From Micrococcus flavus (GTDB lineage Bacteria; Actinomycetota; Actinomycetes; Actinomycetales; Micrococcaceae): 64,000 nt of DNA. Shown here in pieces: positions 6,986-15,342 of this stretch. The notes beneath the pieces were generated by a model. That model was not told the origin of the DNA. It ran no database searches and saw only the letters and a program-made list of their open reading frames with translations. The stretch's first letter is position 1, and every line of letters starts with the position of its first letter. A program made the translations under genes and the position numbers. The stretch is taken from the NCBI RefSeq assembly GCF_014204815.1, contig NZ_JACHMC010000001.1:434001-498000 (forward strand). Direction: 5' to 3'.

Positions 6986-9334
6986 TCAGCCGTCCACCCG
7001 CTCCGTCGCCCCCAGCGCCGTGAGCAGGAAGGCGTACTCCCACGCGGTGTCCTCCCAGCCCTGGTACCGGCCGGACGCGCCGCCGTGGCCGCCGTCCATC
7101 TCGGTGCGCAGCAGGATCGGGGCGCCGCCCTCGGCCAGGGGCGTGGCCTGGTCCGAGGTGACCGTGCGGCGCAGCTGCGCCACCCACTTGGCCGGCTCCA
7201 CGTAGAGCACGCGGGTGTCGTGCAGGCTGGTCACCGCGGCGATCGCCGGGTAGTCCACCGCGCGGATGTTCTCGTACGGGGTGTACGCCTTCATGGCGGC
7301 GTAGACGGCCGGGTCCTCGATGGGGTTGCCCCACTCCTCCCACTCCAGCGCGGACAGCGGCAGGTCCGGGTCGAGGATGGAGGTCAGCGCGTCCACGAAC
7401 GGCACCACGGCCAGGCACGCCCGGTACAGCTCCGGCGCCCGATTGAGGACGGCGCCCATGAGCAGGCCGCCGGCCGAGCCGCCCGTGGCCGCGATCCGCG
7501 CCGGGTCCACCCAGCCGGAGTCCGCGACGAACCGCGTGGCGTCCACGAAGTCCGTGAACGAGTGGTGCTTGGCGGCCTTCTTGCCGTCCTCGTACCAGGC
7601 CCGGCCCAGCTCGCCGCCGCCGCGCACGTGCGCCACCACGTACACGACGCCGCGGTCCAGCAGGGACAGCCGCGCGACCCCGAACACCGGGTCCATGGAC
7701 ATCTCGTACGAGCCGTAGCCGTACACCACGGCCGGCGCGGTGCCGTCCTGCGCCACGTCCCGCCGCCGGATCACGGTCAGCGGGATCCGCACGGCCTCAC
7801 CCGTGATCGAGCTCGGCTCCGAGGCCGGGGCCCACCACCGCTCGGCCACGTAGAGGTCCCGGTCGAAGCCGGGCACCTCCACCTCTCGGCGCAGGCGCAC
7901 CTCGCCCGTGGCCGCGACGACGTCCAGCACCCGCGCCGGCGTGGTCCAGGAGACGTACGTCAGGCGCAGGAAGGGGGAGTCCTGGCTCACGGGCGCCAGG
8001 CGGCACGTGTAGAGCTCCTCGTCGAACTCCGGCTCGGACCAGGCGAGGGCATCGGCGGAGGCGGCGCCGCCGTCGTCGTCCGCGGACGACGTGGGGGCCG
8101 GCGCCGCGAGGACGGTCCGCAGCCCGTCCAGCGGCGCGACGAGCACGCGCGGCGTGGTCTCCCGGCGCACCGCGAGCGCCACGTGCGTGCGGGTGACCAT
8201 GACGCCGTCCACGCGCACGGTCTCCGAGTGCGGCACCACGGTGCGCCACGCGGCGCGGTCGGACACGTCCGCCTCCCGCACCACGGACAGCAGGGAGTTC
8301 GGGGCCTTCGTGCCGTCGGCGAGGCGGTCGTGGACGATCAGCAGGACGCGCTCGCCGTCCAGGTCGAGGGGCTCGACATCGGCCAGCATGCGGGCGTCCC
8401 GCCCGATCAGCAGGCGCGGGGCGGGCAGGGGGGCGTCCGCGGACTCCGGCAGGTCGAGGGCCCAGGTCTCGGAGACCTCGGAGTTGCCGACGCCGATCAG
8501 CAGCTGCGTGCGGTCCGCGGTCCCCTCGAACCCGGTCCACATGCCGGGGTCGTCCTCCTGGAACAGGACCTCGTCCTGCGCGGCGTCCGTGCCCAGCACG
8601 TGGACGCGCACCTGGTAGGGCCGCCAGGTCTCGTCCCACACGGTGTAGAACACCCGGGTTCCCGAGCGGTCGAAGCGCACGCCCGGGGCGATGCCCGGCA
8701 CGGTGTCCGGCAGGTCCTCGCCCGTGGCGATGTCCCGGATCCGCAGGGTGTACCGCTCGTCGCCGGTGGTGTCCACGGCGTAGGCGGCCAGCGCGGCGTC
8801 CGGGCTGAGGTGCATCCCGCCGAGGGAGAAGAACGGGTGGCCCTCCGCCTCCGCGTTGCCGTCCAGGATGACCTGCTCGCCGGGCAGGCCCTCGCCCGCA
8901 GGCACGACGGGCGGTGTCCAGTCCGCCTCCGCGTCCCCCGTCTCCTGGGCCGGGACGCGGCAGTGGATGCCGTAGTCGGCGCCCTCCCGGGTGCGCACGA
9001 AGTACCACCAGTCGTCCCGGCGGACGGGCACGGACTGGTCCGTCTCCACCGTGTGGGCCTTGATCTCCCCGTAGATCGCCGCCCGCAGACCGGCCTGGTC
9101 CGCGGTGACGGCCTCCGCGTACGCGTTCTCCGCGTGCAGGTGGTCCAGCACCTGCTGGTCCTCCTTGGCGCGCAGCCACTCGAAGTCGTCCGTGAACGTC
9201 TCCCCGTGGAACGTCCGGGCGGTGGGGACCTCGGCCGCCGTCGGGGGTACGGGCGCGGCCCCCGGCGACGTGGGAGAGGTGCCCGGCGTGGCGGGGGCGG
9301 TGGCGGCGTCGTCGTGCGCGGTGGTCTCGGTCAT
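6986..9334 (-). CDS. ptrB: Oligopeptidase B (S9 family serine peptidase)
   Basis: A 782-residue prolyl-oligopeptidase-family enzyme that cleaves short peptides after basic residues in the cytosol. The N-terminal half is the beta-propeller. The C-terminal alpha/beta hydrolase domain carries the nucleophile motif GGSAGGLLMG (Ser near residue 621) and the catalytic histidine in DGGHGGASGR near residue 749. Length is slightly above the usual 680-720 because of a low-complexity Ala/Pro/Thr N-terminus (about residues 5-35). ATG 9334 is preferred over an ATG ten codons upstream because a short G-rich ribosome site precedes it; this choice is uncertain. It converges with the GH15 gene with no gap between the stop codons. 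Confidence 0.9.
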   Translation of the reverse strand: MTETTAHDDAATAPATPGTSPTSPGAAPVPPTAAEVPTARTFHGETFTDDFEWLRAKEDQQVLDHLHAENAYAEAVTADQAGLRAAIYGEIKAHTVETDQSVPVRRDDWWYFVRTREGADYGIHCRVPAQETGDAEADWTPPVVPAGEGLPGEQVILDGNAEAEGHPFFSLGGMHLSPDAALAAYAVDTTGDERYTLRIRDIATGEDLPDTVPGIAPGVRFDRSGTRVFYTVWDETWRPYQVRVHVLGTDAAQDEVLFQEDDPGMWTGFEGTADRTQLLIGVGNSEVSETWALDLPESADAPLPAPRLLIGRDARMLADVEPLDLDGERVLLIVHDRLADGTKAPNSLLSVVREADVSDRAAWRTVVPHSETVRVDGVMVTRTHVALAVRRETTPRVLVAPLDGLRTVLAAPAPTSSADDDGGAASADALAWSEPEFDEELYTCRLAPVSQDSPFLRLTYVSWTTPARVLDVVAATGEVRLRREVEVPGFDRDLYVAERWWAPASEPSSITGEAVRIPLTVIRRRDVAQDGTAPAVVYGYGSYEMSMDPVFGVARLSLLDRGVVYVVAHVRGGGELGRAWYEDGKKAAKHHSFTDFVDATRFVADSGWVDPARIAATGGSAGGLLMGAVLNRAPELYRACLAVVPFVDALTSILDPDLPLSALEWEEWGNPIEDPAVYAAMKAYTPYENIRAVDYPAIAAVTSLHDTRVLYVEPAKWVAQLRRTVTSDQATPLAEGGAPILLRTEMDGGHGGASGRYQGWEDTAWEYAFLLTALGATERVDG

Positions 9335-9400
9335 GCGCCCCATCCCATCACAGCACCCGGACACGCCAGCGACCCGGGCCCCCGGCCGACCCCGGAGGAA

Positions 9401-9457
9401 CAGCGCCCCGGCGACATTCCAGCGCGGCAGGACCGCGGGAATGTCGCCGGGGCGCTG
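9401..9457 (-). terminator. 20-bp hairpin terminator after the purine permease
   Basis: Perfect 20-bp arms (9401-9420 and 9438-9457) with a 17-nt loop, lying just after the permease stop and before ptrB. No long T tract follows, as is common in high-GC actinobacteria. The arm contains GGCGACATT, similar to the hairpin at 21972-22010. Confidence 0.8.
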
Positions 9458-9467
9458 CGGATCGGGC

Positions 9468-10970
9468 TCAGTCGAGGCCGAGCAGCCCGCGGAACACGCC
9501 CATCCCGAAGAACAGCACGAACGCGGCCGCCACCACCCACAGCAGCGGGTGGACCTCCTTCGCGCGGCCCTGGCCGGTCCTGATCACGGCGTAGGCGATC
9601 ATGCCGGCACCGATCCCGTTGGCGATCGAGTACGTGAACGGCATGAGGATGAACGTGAGGAACGCGGGCAGGGCGGCACCCGCGTCGGTCCAGTCGATGC
9701 GCACCACCTGGGAGGCCATCATGAAGCCCACCACCACGAGCGCGGGGGCCACGGCCTCGAACGGCACGAGGTGGATCAGCGGGGTGAGGAACACGGCCAC
9801 CAGGAACAGCAGGCCGGTCACCACGGAGGCCAGGCCCGTGCGGGCGCCCTCGCCGATGCCGGTGCCGGACTCCACGTAGATCTGCCCGGCCGACACGGAC
9901 GCGCCGCCGCCGGCGGTGACGGCCAGGGCGTCGGTCATCAGGACGCGGTCCTGGTGGGGGATGGTGCCGTCCTCGCGCATGGTGCCGGCCTCCCGCGCCA
10001 GGCCCACCATGGAGCCCATCGCGTCGAAGAACACGGACAGCAGGATCGCGAACACCAGCAGGGCCGCCATGAGCCAGCCGAGCTTCTCGACGGCGCCCGT
10101 CAGGGACACCTGTCCGAGCAGGGACAGGTCCGGGGCAGTCCACTCGGGCAGGGACGGGGCCACGAGGGACCAGCCGTGCGGGTTCACGGTGCCGTCCGCC
10201 GCCACGGACGGGCCGATGTGGAACACCGCCTCGAGGATGTTGGCCAGCACGGTGGCCACCACGATCCCGATCAGGATGGCCCCGCGCACGCCGCGGACCA
10301 CCAGGATCGACGTCACCAGCAGGCCCACGATGAACACCAGCACGGGCCAGCCGGCCAGCTCGCCGCCGGCGCCCAGGCCCACCGGCACGGTGGTGCCCGC
10401 CGCGTCCGGCACACGCCGCACGAACCCGGCGTTGACCAGGCCGATCAGGGCGATGAACAGGCCGATGCCCACCACGATCGCCGTCTTCAGCGTCTCCGGG
10501 ACGGCGTTGAACACGGCCGTGCGGAAGCCGGTGGCCACCAGCAGGATCATCACGAGGCCCGCGAGGACCACGAGGCCCATCACGTCCGGCCAGGTCAGGC
10601 CGGGCGTCGTCGCCACGGTGATGGCCACGAAGGCGTTGACGCCCAGCCCCGTGGCCAGCCCGAAGGGGTGCCGGGCCCACAGGCCCATCAGCAGCGTGGC
10701 CAGGGCGGCCACGAGCGCCGTGGCGGCGGCGACGCGCGGGATCCCCAGGGTGGCACCCGTGGAGTCCGGCGCGGAGAGGATCAGCGGGTTGAGCACGATG
10801 ATGTAGCTCATCGCCAGGAACGTGGCGACGCCGCCGCGCACCTCCTGGCCGGGGGTCGAGCCGCGCTCGGAGATGGCGAAGTACCGGTCGAGCCCGGAGC
10901 GGGCGGCGGGCGGGTGGGCGGCATGAATCGAGGGCCCCGGCGCGGGGACCCCGGCGGTGCGGGAGGACAT
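9468..10970 (-). CDS. NCS2-family purine permease (guanine/hypoxanthine, AzgA-like)
   Basis: A 500-residue polytopic membrane protein of the nucleobase-cation symporter 2 superfamily, AzgA-like branch, which imports purine bases with protons. It begins with a short cytosolic tail. The early motif GVATFLAMSYIIVLNP and the later GLGVNAFVAIT are typical of this branch. About 12-14 hydrophobic segments follow, with the substrate-binding region around FFDAMGSMVGLA. The start at 10970 is set by a TAGGCT hexamer 7 nt upstream and absence of a Shine-Dalgarno. It is a single-gene transcript ended by the hairpin at 9401-9457. Substrate preference is inferred from family resemblance; no purine riboswitch is possible if the message is leaderless. 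Confidence 0.88.
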   Translation of the reverse strand: MSSRTAGVPAPGPSIHAAHPPAARSGLDRYFAISERGSTPGQEVRGGVATFLAMSYIIVLNPLILSAPDSTGATLGIPRVAAATALVAALATLLMGLWARHPFGLATGLGVNAFVAITVATTPGLTWPDVMGLVVLAGLVMILLVATGFRTAVFNAVPETLKTAIVVGIGLFIALIGLVNAGFVRRVPDAAGTTVPVGLGAGGELAGWPVLVFIVGLLVTSILVVRGVRGAILIGIVVATVLANILEAVFHIGPSVAADGTVNPHGWSLVAPSLPEWTAPDLSLLGQVSLTGAVEKLGWLMAALLVFAILLSVFFDAMGSMVGLAREAGTMREDGTIPHQDRVLMTDALAVTAGGGASVSAGQIYVESGTGIGEGARTGLASVVTGLLFLVAVFLTPLIHLVPFEAVAPALVVVGFMMASQVVRIDWTDAGAALPAFLTFILMPFTYSIANGIGAGMIAYAVIRTGQGRAKEVHPLLWVVAAAFVLFFGMGVFRGLLGLD

Positions 10971-10977
10971 GCCGCAC

Positions 10978-10983
10978 AGCCTA
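10978..10983 (-). promoter_or_regulatory. -10 hexamer of the purine permease
   Basis: TAGGCT, 7 nt before the ATG at 10970; predicts a leaderless mRNA. Confidence 0.6.
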
Positions 10984-11049
10984 GTGATCCCCCGGCCCCC
11001 GCCCGTCCTTCTGCACGGTCCGGGTCGGCGTGGGGCAGACTCGTCCGGG

Positions 11050-12351
11050 ATGAACCGTCCTCGCCTGCCCGCGGCCCTCGCCGCCGCCGTCCAGATCTAC
11101 GCCCCCTCCACCGTGTACGCGGTGGGCCTGGGTGCGATGACCCCGGCCATCGCCTCGGCCGCTCTCGCGCTCGGCCTCGGGGCGGCGCAGGCGGCCGCCG
11201 TCGTCGTGCTGGTGGGGCTGGGCTCGCTGCTGGCCAACACGCCGGTGTCCCTGCTGGCGGCGCGCGCGGGGGAGCGGCGGACTATGGTGCTCTCCGCAGC
11301 GCTCGGCACCCTGGGTGCGGGGCTGGCGTGGGCGGCCACCGCCCCGCTGACCGCCGGCGGCGTGCGCGCGGGGGGCCTCGACGACCCGGCCCGCCTCGCC
11401 GTGCTGCTGCTCGGCGTGCTCACGGTGGGCGCCGCCGGCGCCGGCTTCAACCTGGCGCGGCAGTCCTACCTGGCCGTGGCGGTCCCGGCCACGCACCGGG
11501 CCCGCGCGATGTCCACGCTCGGGGGCACCATCCGGATCGGCGTGTTCCTGGGCCCGTTCCTGGGCGCCGCGCTCCAGGCGCTGCTCGGCCTGAGCGGGGC
11601 GTTCGCCGCGGCCACGGCCATGATGGCCGCCGGTGCCGTCCTGTGCGTGCGGATCCGTGAGCTGTCCGCGCCCGACGACGACGGCGCCCCCTCCGCCTCG
11701 GGGGGAGCCCCCTCCGCCGCCGGCTCCGCCCGCCGACGACCCCGCCTGGCGGACGTGGCCCGGGCCCGGCGTGGCGTGCTGGCGACCGCGGGGTTCGGCG
11801 TGGTGGCCGTGGCCGGGGCGCGGGCCGCCCGCAACGCGGTCATCCCGCTGTGGGCGGCGCACCTGGGGATGACCCCGGCGGCGGCCTCGCTCGTGTTCGG
11901 GATCGCCGGGGCCGCGGACCTGCTACTGTTCTACCCCGCGGGCCGCCTCATGGACCGGCGCGGCCGCCGCGCGGTGGCCGTGCCGTGCCTGACGCTGCTC
12001 GGCGCCGGGTTCCTCGCGGTGTCCCTGACGTCGGAGCCGGTGGGGTTCGCCGCCGCCGCGCTGCTGCTGGGCGTAGGCAACGGGTTCGGCGCCGGGATCG
12101 TGATGACCCTGGGCGCGGACTTCTCCCCGCCGGACGCCCGCCCGGAGTTCCTGGGGCTGTGGCGCTCCATGTCGGATGCGGGCATGCTCACCGGCCCGCT
12201 GCTGGTCTCCGCGGTGACCGCCGCGGCGGGCCTGGGCGTCGGCGTCGGGGTCATGGCGGTGGTGTGCGCCGGCGGGGCCGCGGTGTTCGCCCGGGTCCTG
12301 CCGCACGGCCCCGGCCCGGTGGACGACCCGGCGCCCCTGGGGCGGCGCTGA
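11050..12351 (+). CDS. MFS transporter (drug-efflux-like)
   Basis: A 433-residue major facilitator with about 12 hydrophobic segments in two halves. A charged, proline-rich cytosolic loop (about residues 203-240) lies between helices 6 and 7. MDRRGRRAVAVP in the second half matches the conserved loop motif of the family, and RAGERRT takes its place in the first half. No substrate can be named. The ATG at 11050 is chosen because a CAGACT hexamer ends 8 nt before it, and the 5' extension of the open frame is proline-rich and not membrane-like. It is divergent from the purine permease, and the two promoters share an 80-bp gap. Confidence 0.8.
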   Translation: MNRPRLPAALAAAVQIYAPSTVYAVGLGAMTPAIASAALALGLGAAQAAAVVVLVGLGSLLANTPVSLLAARAGERRTMVLSAALGTLGAGLAWAATAPLTAGGVRAGGLDDPARLAVLLLGVLTVGAAGAGFNLARQSYLAVAVPATHRARAMSTLGGTIRIGVFLGPFLGAALQALLGLSGAFAAATAMMAAGAVLCVRIRELSAPDDDGAPSASGGAPSAAGSARRRPRLADVARARRGVLATAGFGVVAVAGARAARNAVIPLWAAHLGMTPAAASLVFGIAGAADLLLFYPAGRLMDRRGRRAVAVPCLTLLGAGFLAVSLTSEPVGFAAAALLLGVGNGFGAGIVMTLGADFSPPDARPEFLGLWRSMSDAGMLTGPLLVSAVTAAAGLGVGVGVMAVVCAGGAAVFARVLPHGPGPVDDPAPLGRR

Positions 12352-12357
12352 TCCGGC

Positions 12358-12855
12358 TCAGCCCGCCGCGGCGCCCTGCGTCGGGTCGTCCGAGGGCTCC
12401 GGCGGCAGGGTCTGGCCGGAGGCGTGGTCGTCGAAGATCATGTACGTCTGCGTGTCCACCACGGCCGGCAGCGGCTGGAGCCGTTCGAAGATCACGTGGC
12501 GCAGGTCCGCGGTGTCCCGGGCGCGGACCAGCAGGATGACGTCCATGTTCCCGCCCACCAGGGACACGTGCCACACCTCCGGGATCGCCAGCAGGGTGGC
12601 GCGCAGCTCGCGCCAGTCGTGCTGGCGCAGCTTGAGCATCACGTGCGCGGATGCCGTGAAGCCGGTCTTGACGGGGTCCACCCGGGCGGAGAAGCCGGTG
12701 ATCACGCCGGTGTCCTGCAGGCGGTTCAGGCGGGAGTAGCAGTGGGCGCGGGAGACGTGCACGCGCTCGGCGAGCGCCGCCACGGACAGGCGGCCGTCCT
12801 GGGAGAGCTCGCGGACGATCGCGCGGTCCACGCGGTCGAGGGGGGACGGGGCCAT
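12358..12855 (-). CDS. AsnC/Lrp-family transcriptional regulator, probable bkd regulator
   Basis: A 165-residue feast/famine regulator. The N-terminal helix-turn-helix covers residues 5-50 (LSVAALAERVHVSRAHCYSR is the HTH core). The C-terminal RAM domain (about 65-145) would bind an amino acid effector. ATG 12855 is chosen because an excellent ribosome site (GGAGGTGA) lies 6 nt before it; the open frame upstream is not conserved in character. It is transcribed divergently from the branched-chain 2-oxoacid dehydrogenase operon. The pairing, plus palindromes in the gap, supports local control in response to a branched-chain amino acid or 2-oxoacid, as for BkdR in other bacteria. Confidence 0.88.
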   Translation of the reverse strand: MAPSPLDRVDRAIVRELSQDGRLSVAALAERVHVSRAHCYSRLNRLQDTGVITGFSARVDPVKTGFTASAHVMLKLRQHDWRELRATLLAIPEVWHVSLVGGNMDVILLVRARDTADLRHVIFERLQPLPAVVDTQTYMIFDDHASGQTLPPEPSDDPTQGAAAG

Positions 12856-12933
12856 GGCGGTCACCTCCGGGTCGGACCTGCGCGGGCCCGGCGGGGCGGG
12901 GCGCGTGCCGTCAGGACCCGACGCACCGTCCTC

Positions 12934-12947
12934 GTGACCCGGGTCAC
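12934..12947. promoter_or_regulatory. Perfect palindrome in the Lrp/bkd intergenic region
   Basis: GTGACCCGGGTCAC is a 14-bp perfect palindrome 79 bp upstream of the regulator start, a candidate operator. Confidence 0.45.
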
Positions 12948-12952
12948 CTCGA

Positions 12953-12990
12953 CAGGATGTCTCTCCAGGATGCCCGGAAAGAGCATCCTG
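12953..12990. promoter_or_regulatory. Three-copy CAGGATG element, candidate Lrp operator
   Basis: CAGGATG occurs at 12953-12959 and 12966-12972 and inverted at 12984-12990. The last two form GCATCCTG/CAGGATGC arms around a 9-nt spacer. Multiple phased half-sites are typical of Lrp-type binding. Confidence 0.5.
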
Positions 12991-13067
12991 TCCGGTGATT
13001 ATCCCACATGCGGTGACGAAGTGTTGTCTCCGCTGCACACTGGTGCCCACAGATCGAGAGGACACCC

Positions 13068-14276
13068 ATGACCAGCACCAGCCCCGCCGCGCCCGCGGGC
13101 GACGGCGCCCCCGCGCCCGACGCCGGCACGCGGGCGGCCGCCGCCGCCGCGTTCGGCATCTCGCTCGAGGAGTACCTGCTCCCGGCGTCCCGCCGCATCC
13201 AGCTGATCTCCGAGGACGGCAACGTCCTTCCGGTGGACCAGCAGGGCACCTCCCCGGGCCACGAGTACCCCCTGCCCTCGGACGAGGAGCTCCTGGCGGC
13301 CTACCGCCACCTCGTGATCGGCCGCCGCGTCAACGACCAGGCCTACGCGCTCGTGCGCCAGGGCCGCATGGCGGTCTACCCGTCCTCGCACGGCCAGGAG
13401 GCCTCCGAGGTCGCCGCCGCCGTGTGCCTGGGCGAGGACGACTGGCTGTTCCCCACCTACCGGGACACCGTGGCCGTCCTGGCCCGCGGCGTGGACCCGC
13501 TGCAGGTCATGGTCGCCTACCAGGGCACGTGGCATCAGGGGTACGACCCCAAGGAGCACCGCGTCTCGGTGCAGTCCACGCCCCTGACCACGCAGATGCT
13601 GCACGCGGTGGGCATGGCCAAGGCCGCGAAGCTGCGCGGCGAGGACGTCGTCACCCTCGCCATGGTGGGCGACGGCGGCACCTCCGAGGGCGACTTCCAC
13701 GAGGCCCTGAACTTCGCCGCGGTGTTCAAGCTGCCGGTGGTCTTCTTCGTGCAGAACAACAAGTACGCCATCTCGGTGCCGTTCGCGAAGCAGTCCGCGG
13801 CGCCGTCGCTGGCGCATAAGGCCGTGGGCTACGGCCTGGCCGGCGAGCGCGTGGACGGCAACGACCTCGCGGCCCTCCTGGCCGTGCTCGGCCGCGCCGT
13901 GGACCTGTGCCGCGAGGGCAAGGGCCCGTTCCTGGTGGAGGCGGACACCTACCGCATGCAGTCCCACACCAACGCCGACGACGCCACGCGCTACCGCGAG
14001 GCCGCCGAGGTGGCGGAGTGGGAGGCCCGCGACCCGCTGCGCCGCATGACCGCGTACCTCACCTCCACGGGCGCCCTCACCGAGGAGCTCGCGGAGCGGT
14101 ACCGCCAGGACGCCGACGACGTCGCCGCCTCCCTGCGCGACGCCATGAACGCGGAGGCCGAGCTGGACCCGCTCGAGCTCTTCGACCACGTGTACACCGT
14201 GCAGACCCCGCAGCTCGCCGCCCAGCGCGCGCAGCTGGCCGAGGAGCTGTCCCGTTCCGAGAACCAGGAGGCCTGA
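13068..14276 (+). CDS. bkdA: Branched-chain 2-oxoacid dehydrogenase E1 alpha subunit
   Basis: A 402-residue E1alpha that, with E1beta, decarboxylates branched-chain 2-oxoacids using thiamine diphosphate. The ThDP/Mg motif starts at GDGGTSEGDFHEA (about residue 201) and ends in VQNNKYAIS. The downstream DTYRMQSHTNADD region resembles the E1 phosphorylation-loop segment. A GAGAGGAC ribosome site precedes the ATG. It is the first gene of a three-gene operon; one base separates its stop from the E1beta start. Pyruvate dehydrogenase of the alpha2beta2 type is the alternative. The adjacent Lrp regulator, and actinobacterial use of AceE for pyruvate, favour branched-chain substrates that prime iso/anteiso fatty acids. 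Confidence 0.87.
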   Translation: MTSTSPAAPAGDGAPAPDAGTRAAAAAAFGISLEEYLLPASRRIQLISEDGNVLPVDQQGTSPGHEYPLPSDEELLAAYRHLVIGRRVNDQAYALVRQGRMAVYPSSHGQEASEVAAAVCLGEDDWLFPTYRDTVAVLARGVDPLQVMVAYQGTWHQGYDPKEHRVSVQSTPLTTQMLHAVGMAKAAKLRGEDVVTLAMVGDGGTSEGDFHEALNFAAVFKLPVVFFVQNNKYAISVPFAKQSAAPSLAHKAVGYGLAGERVDGNDLAALLAVLGRAVDLCREGKGPFLVEADTYRMQSHTNADDATRYREAAEVAEWEARDPLRRMTAYLTSTGALTEELAERYRQDADDVAASLRDAMNAEAELDPLELFDHVYTVQTPQLAAQRAQLAEELSRSENQEA

Positions 14277-14277
14277 G

Positions 14278-15342
14278 ATGGCGGCACTGACCTTCGCGGC
14301 CGCGCTCAACGCGGCCCTGGCCGACGAGATGGCGGCCGATCCCATGGTGGTGGTGTTCGGCGAGGACGTCGGCACCCTCGGCGGCGTCTTCCGCATCACC
14401 GATGGCCTCACGAAGCGCTTCGGCGAGGAGCGCTGCTTCGACACCCCGCTCGCGGAGTCCGGCATCGCGGGCCTCGGCGTGGGCATGGCCCTCGGCGGCG
14501 CCCGCCCCGTGATGGAGATGCAGTTCGACGCGTTCGCCTACCCGGCGTTCGAGCAGATCGCCTCCCACGCGGCGAAGATGCGCAACCGCACTAAGGGCGC
14601 CGCGCCCATGCCGCTGACCATCCGCATCCCGTACGGCGGCGGCATCGGCGGCGTGGAGCACCACTGCGACTCGTCCGAGTCCTACTACGCCCACACGCCG
14701 GGCCTGAAGGTGTACACCCCGGCCTCGGTCAAGGACGCCTACCTCATGCTCCGCTCGGCGATCCGCCTGGACGACCCGGTGATCTTCATGGAGCCCAAGA
14801 AGATGTACTGGACCAAGGCGGACCTCGACCTGGACGAGCTGCGCGCCGAGTTCGACGCGCAGTGGGCCCGTGTGGAGTCGGAGGCCGAGCACGGCGAGGC
14901 CTGGGCGCGCGCCGCCGTCGTCCGCCCGGGCACGGACGTCACCCTGGTCTCCTACGGCCCCTCCGTGCCCACGTGCCTGGCCGCCGCCGACGCGGCCGCC
15001 GAGGAGGGGTACTCGGTGGAGGTCGTGGACCTGCGCACCGTGAACCCGCTGGACGAGGACACGATGGCCGCGTCCGTGGCCAAGACCGGCCGCGCCGTGG
15101 TGGTCGCCGAGCCGCAGGGCTTCGCCTCCGTCGCCTCGGAGCTGGTGGCCCGCATCCAGCAGCGCTGCTTCCACTCCCTGGCCGCCCCCGTGGGCCGGGT
15201 GACCGGCTGGGACATCCCCTACCCGGCGCCCAAGCTCGAGGAGCACCACCTGCCGTCCGTGGACCGGATCCTGGACGCGATCGAAGACCTGAACTGGGAC
15301 CTCGACGCCGAGGCCCCCGCCGCCGAGGAGGCCCGCGCATGA
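14278..15342 (+). CDS. bkdB: Branched-chain 2-oxoacid dehydrogenase E1 beta subunit
   Basis: A 354-residue transketolase-like E1beta that completes the ThDP site with E1alpha. It opens with VVVFGEDVGTLGGVFRITDGL, the conserved E1beta start. DTPLAESGIAGLGVGMALGG supplies the glutamate that activates ThDP, and a transketolase C-terminal domain follows (about 205-330, including VVDLRTVNPLDED). It sits between E1alpha and E2, and its TGA overlaps the ATG of E2 (ATGA), showing translational coupling. Length and motifs are normal. Confidence 0.9.
   Translation: MAALTFAAALNAALADEMAADPMVVVFGEDVGTLGGVFRITDGLTKRFGEERCFDTPLAESGIAGLGVGMALGGARPVMEMQFDAFAYPAFEQIASHAAKMRNRTKGAAPMPLTIRIPYGGGIGGVEHHCDSSESYYAHTPGLKVYTPASVKDAYLMLRSAIRLDDPVIFMEPKKMYWTKADLDLDELRAEFDAQWARVESEAEHGEAWARAAVVRPGTDVTLVSYGPSVPTCLAAADAAAEEGYSVEVVDLRTVNPLDEDTMAASVAKTGRAVVVAEPQGFASVASELVARIQQRCFHSLAAPVGRVTGWDIPYPAPKLEEHHLPSVDRILDAIEDLNWDLDAEAPAAEEARA

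Noticed and set aside
9401-9457. Purine riboswitch near the NCS2 permease
   Set aside because: The structured element is downstream of the permease stop; the start has no leader in which a riboswitch could lie.
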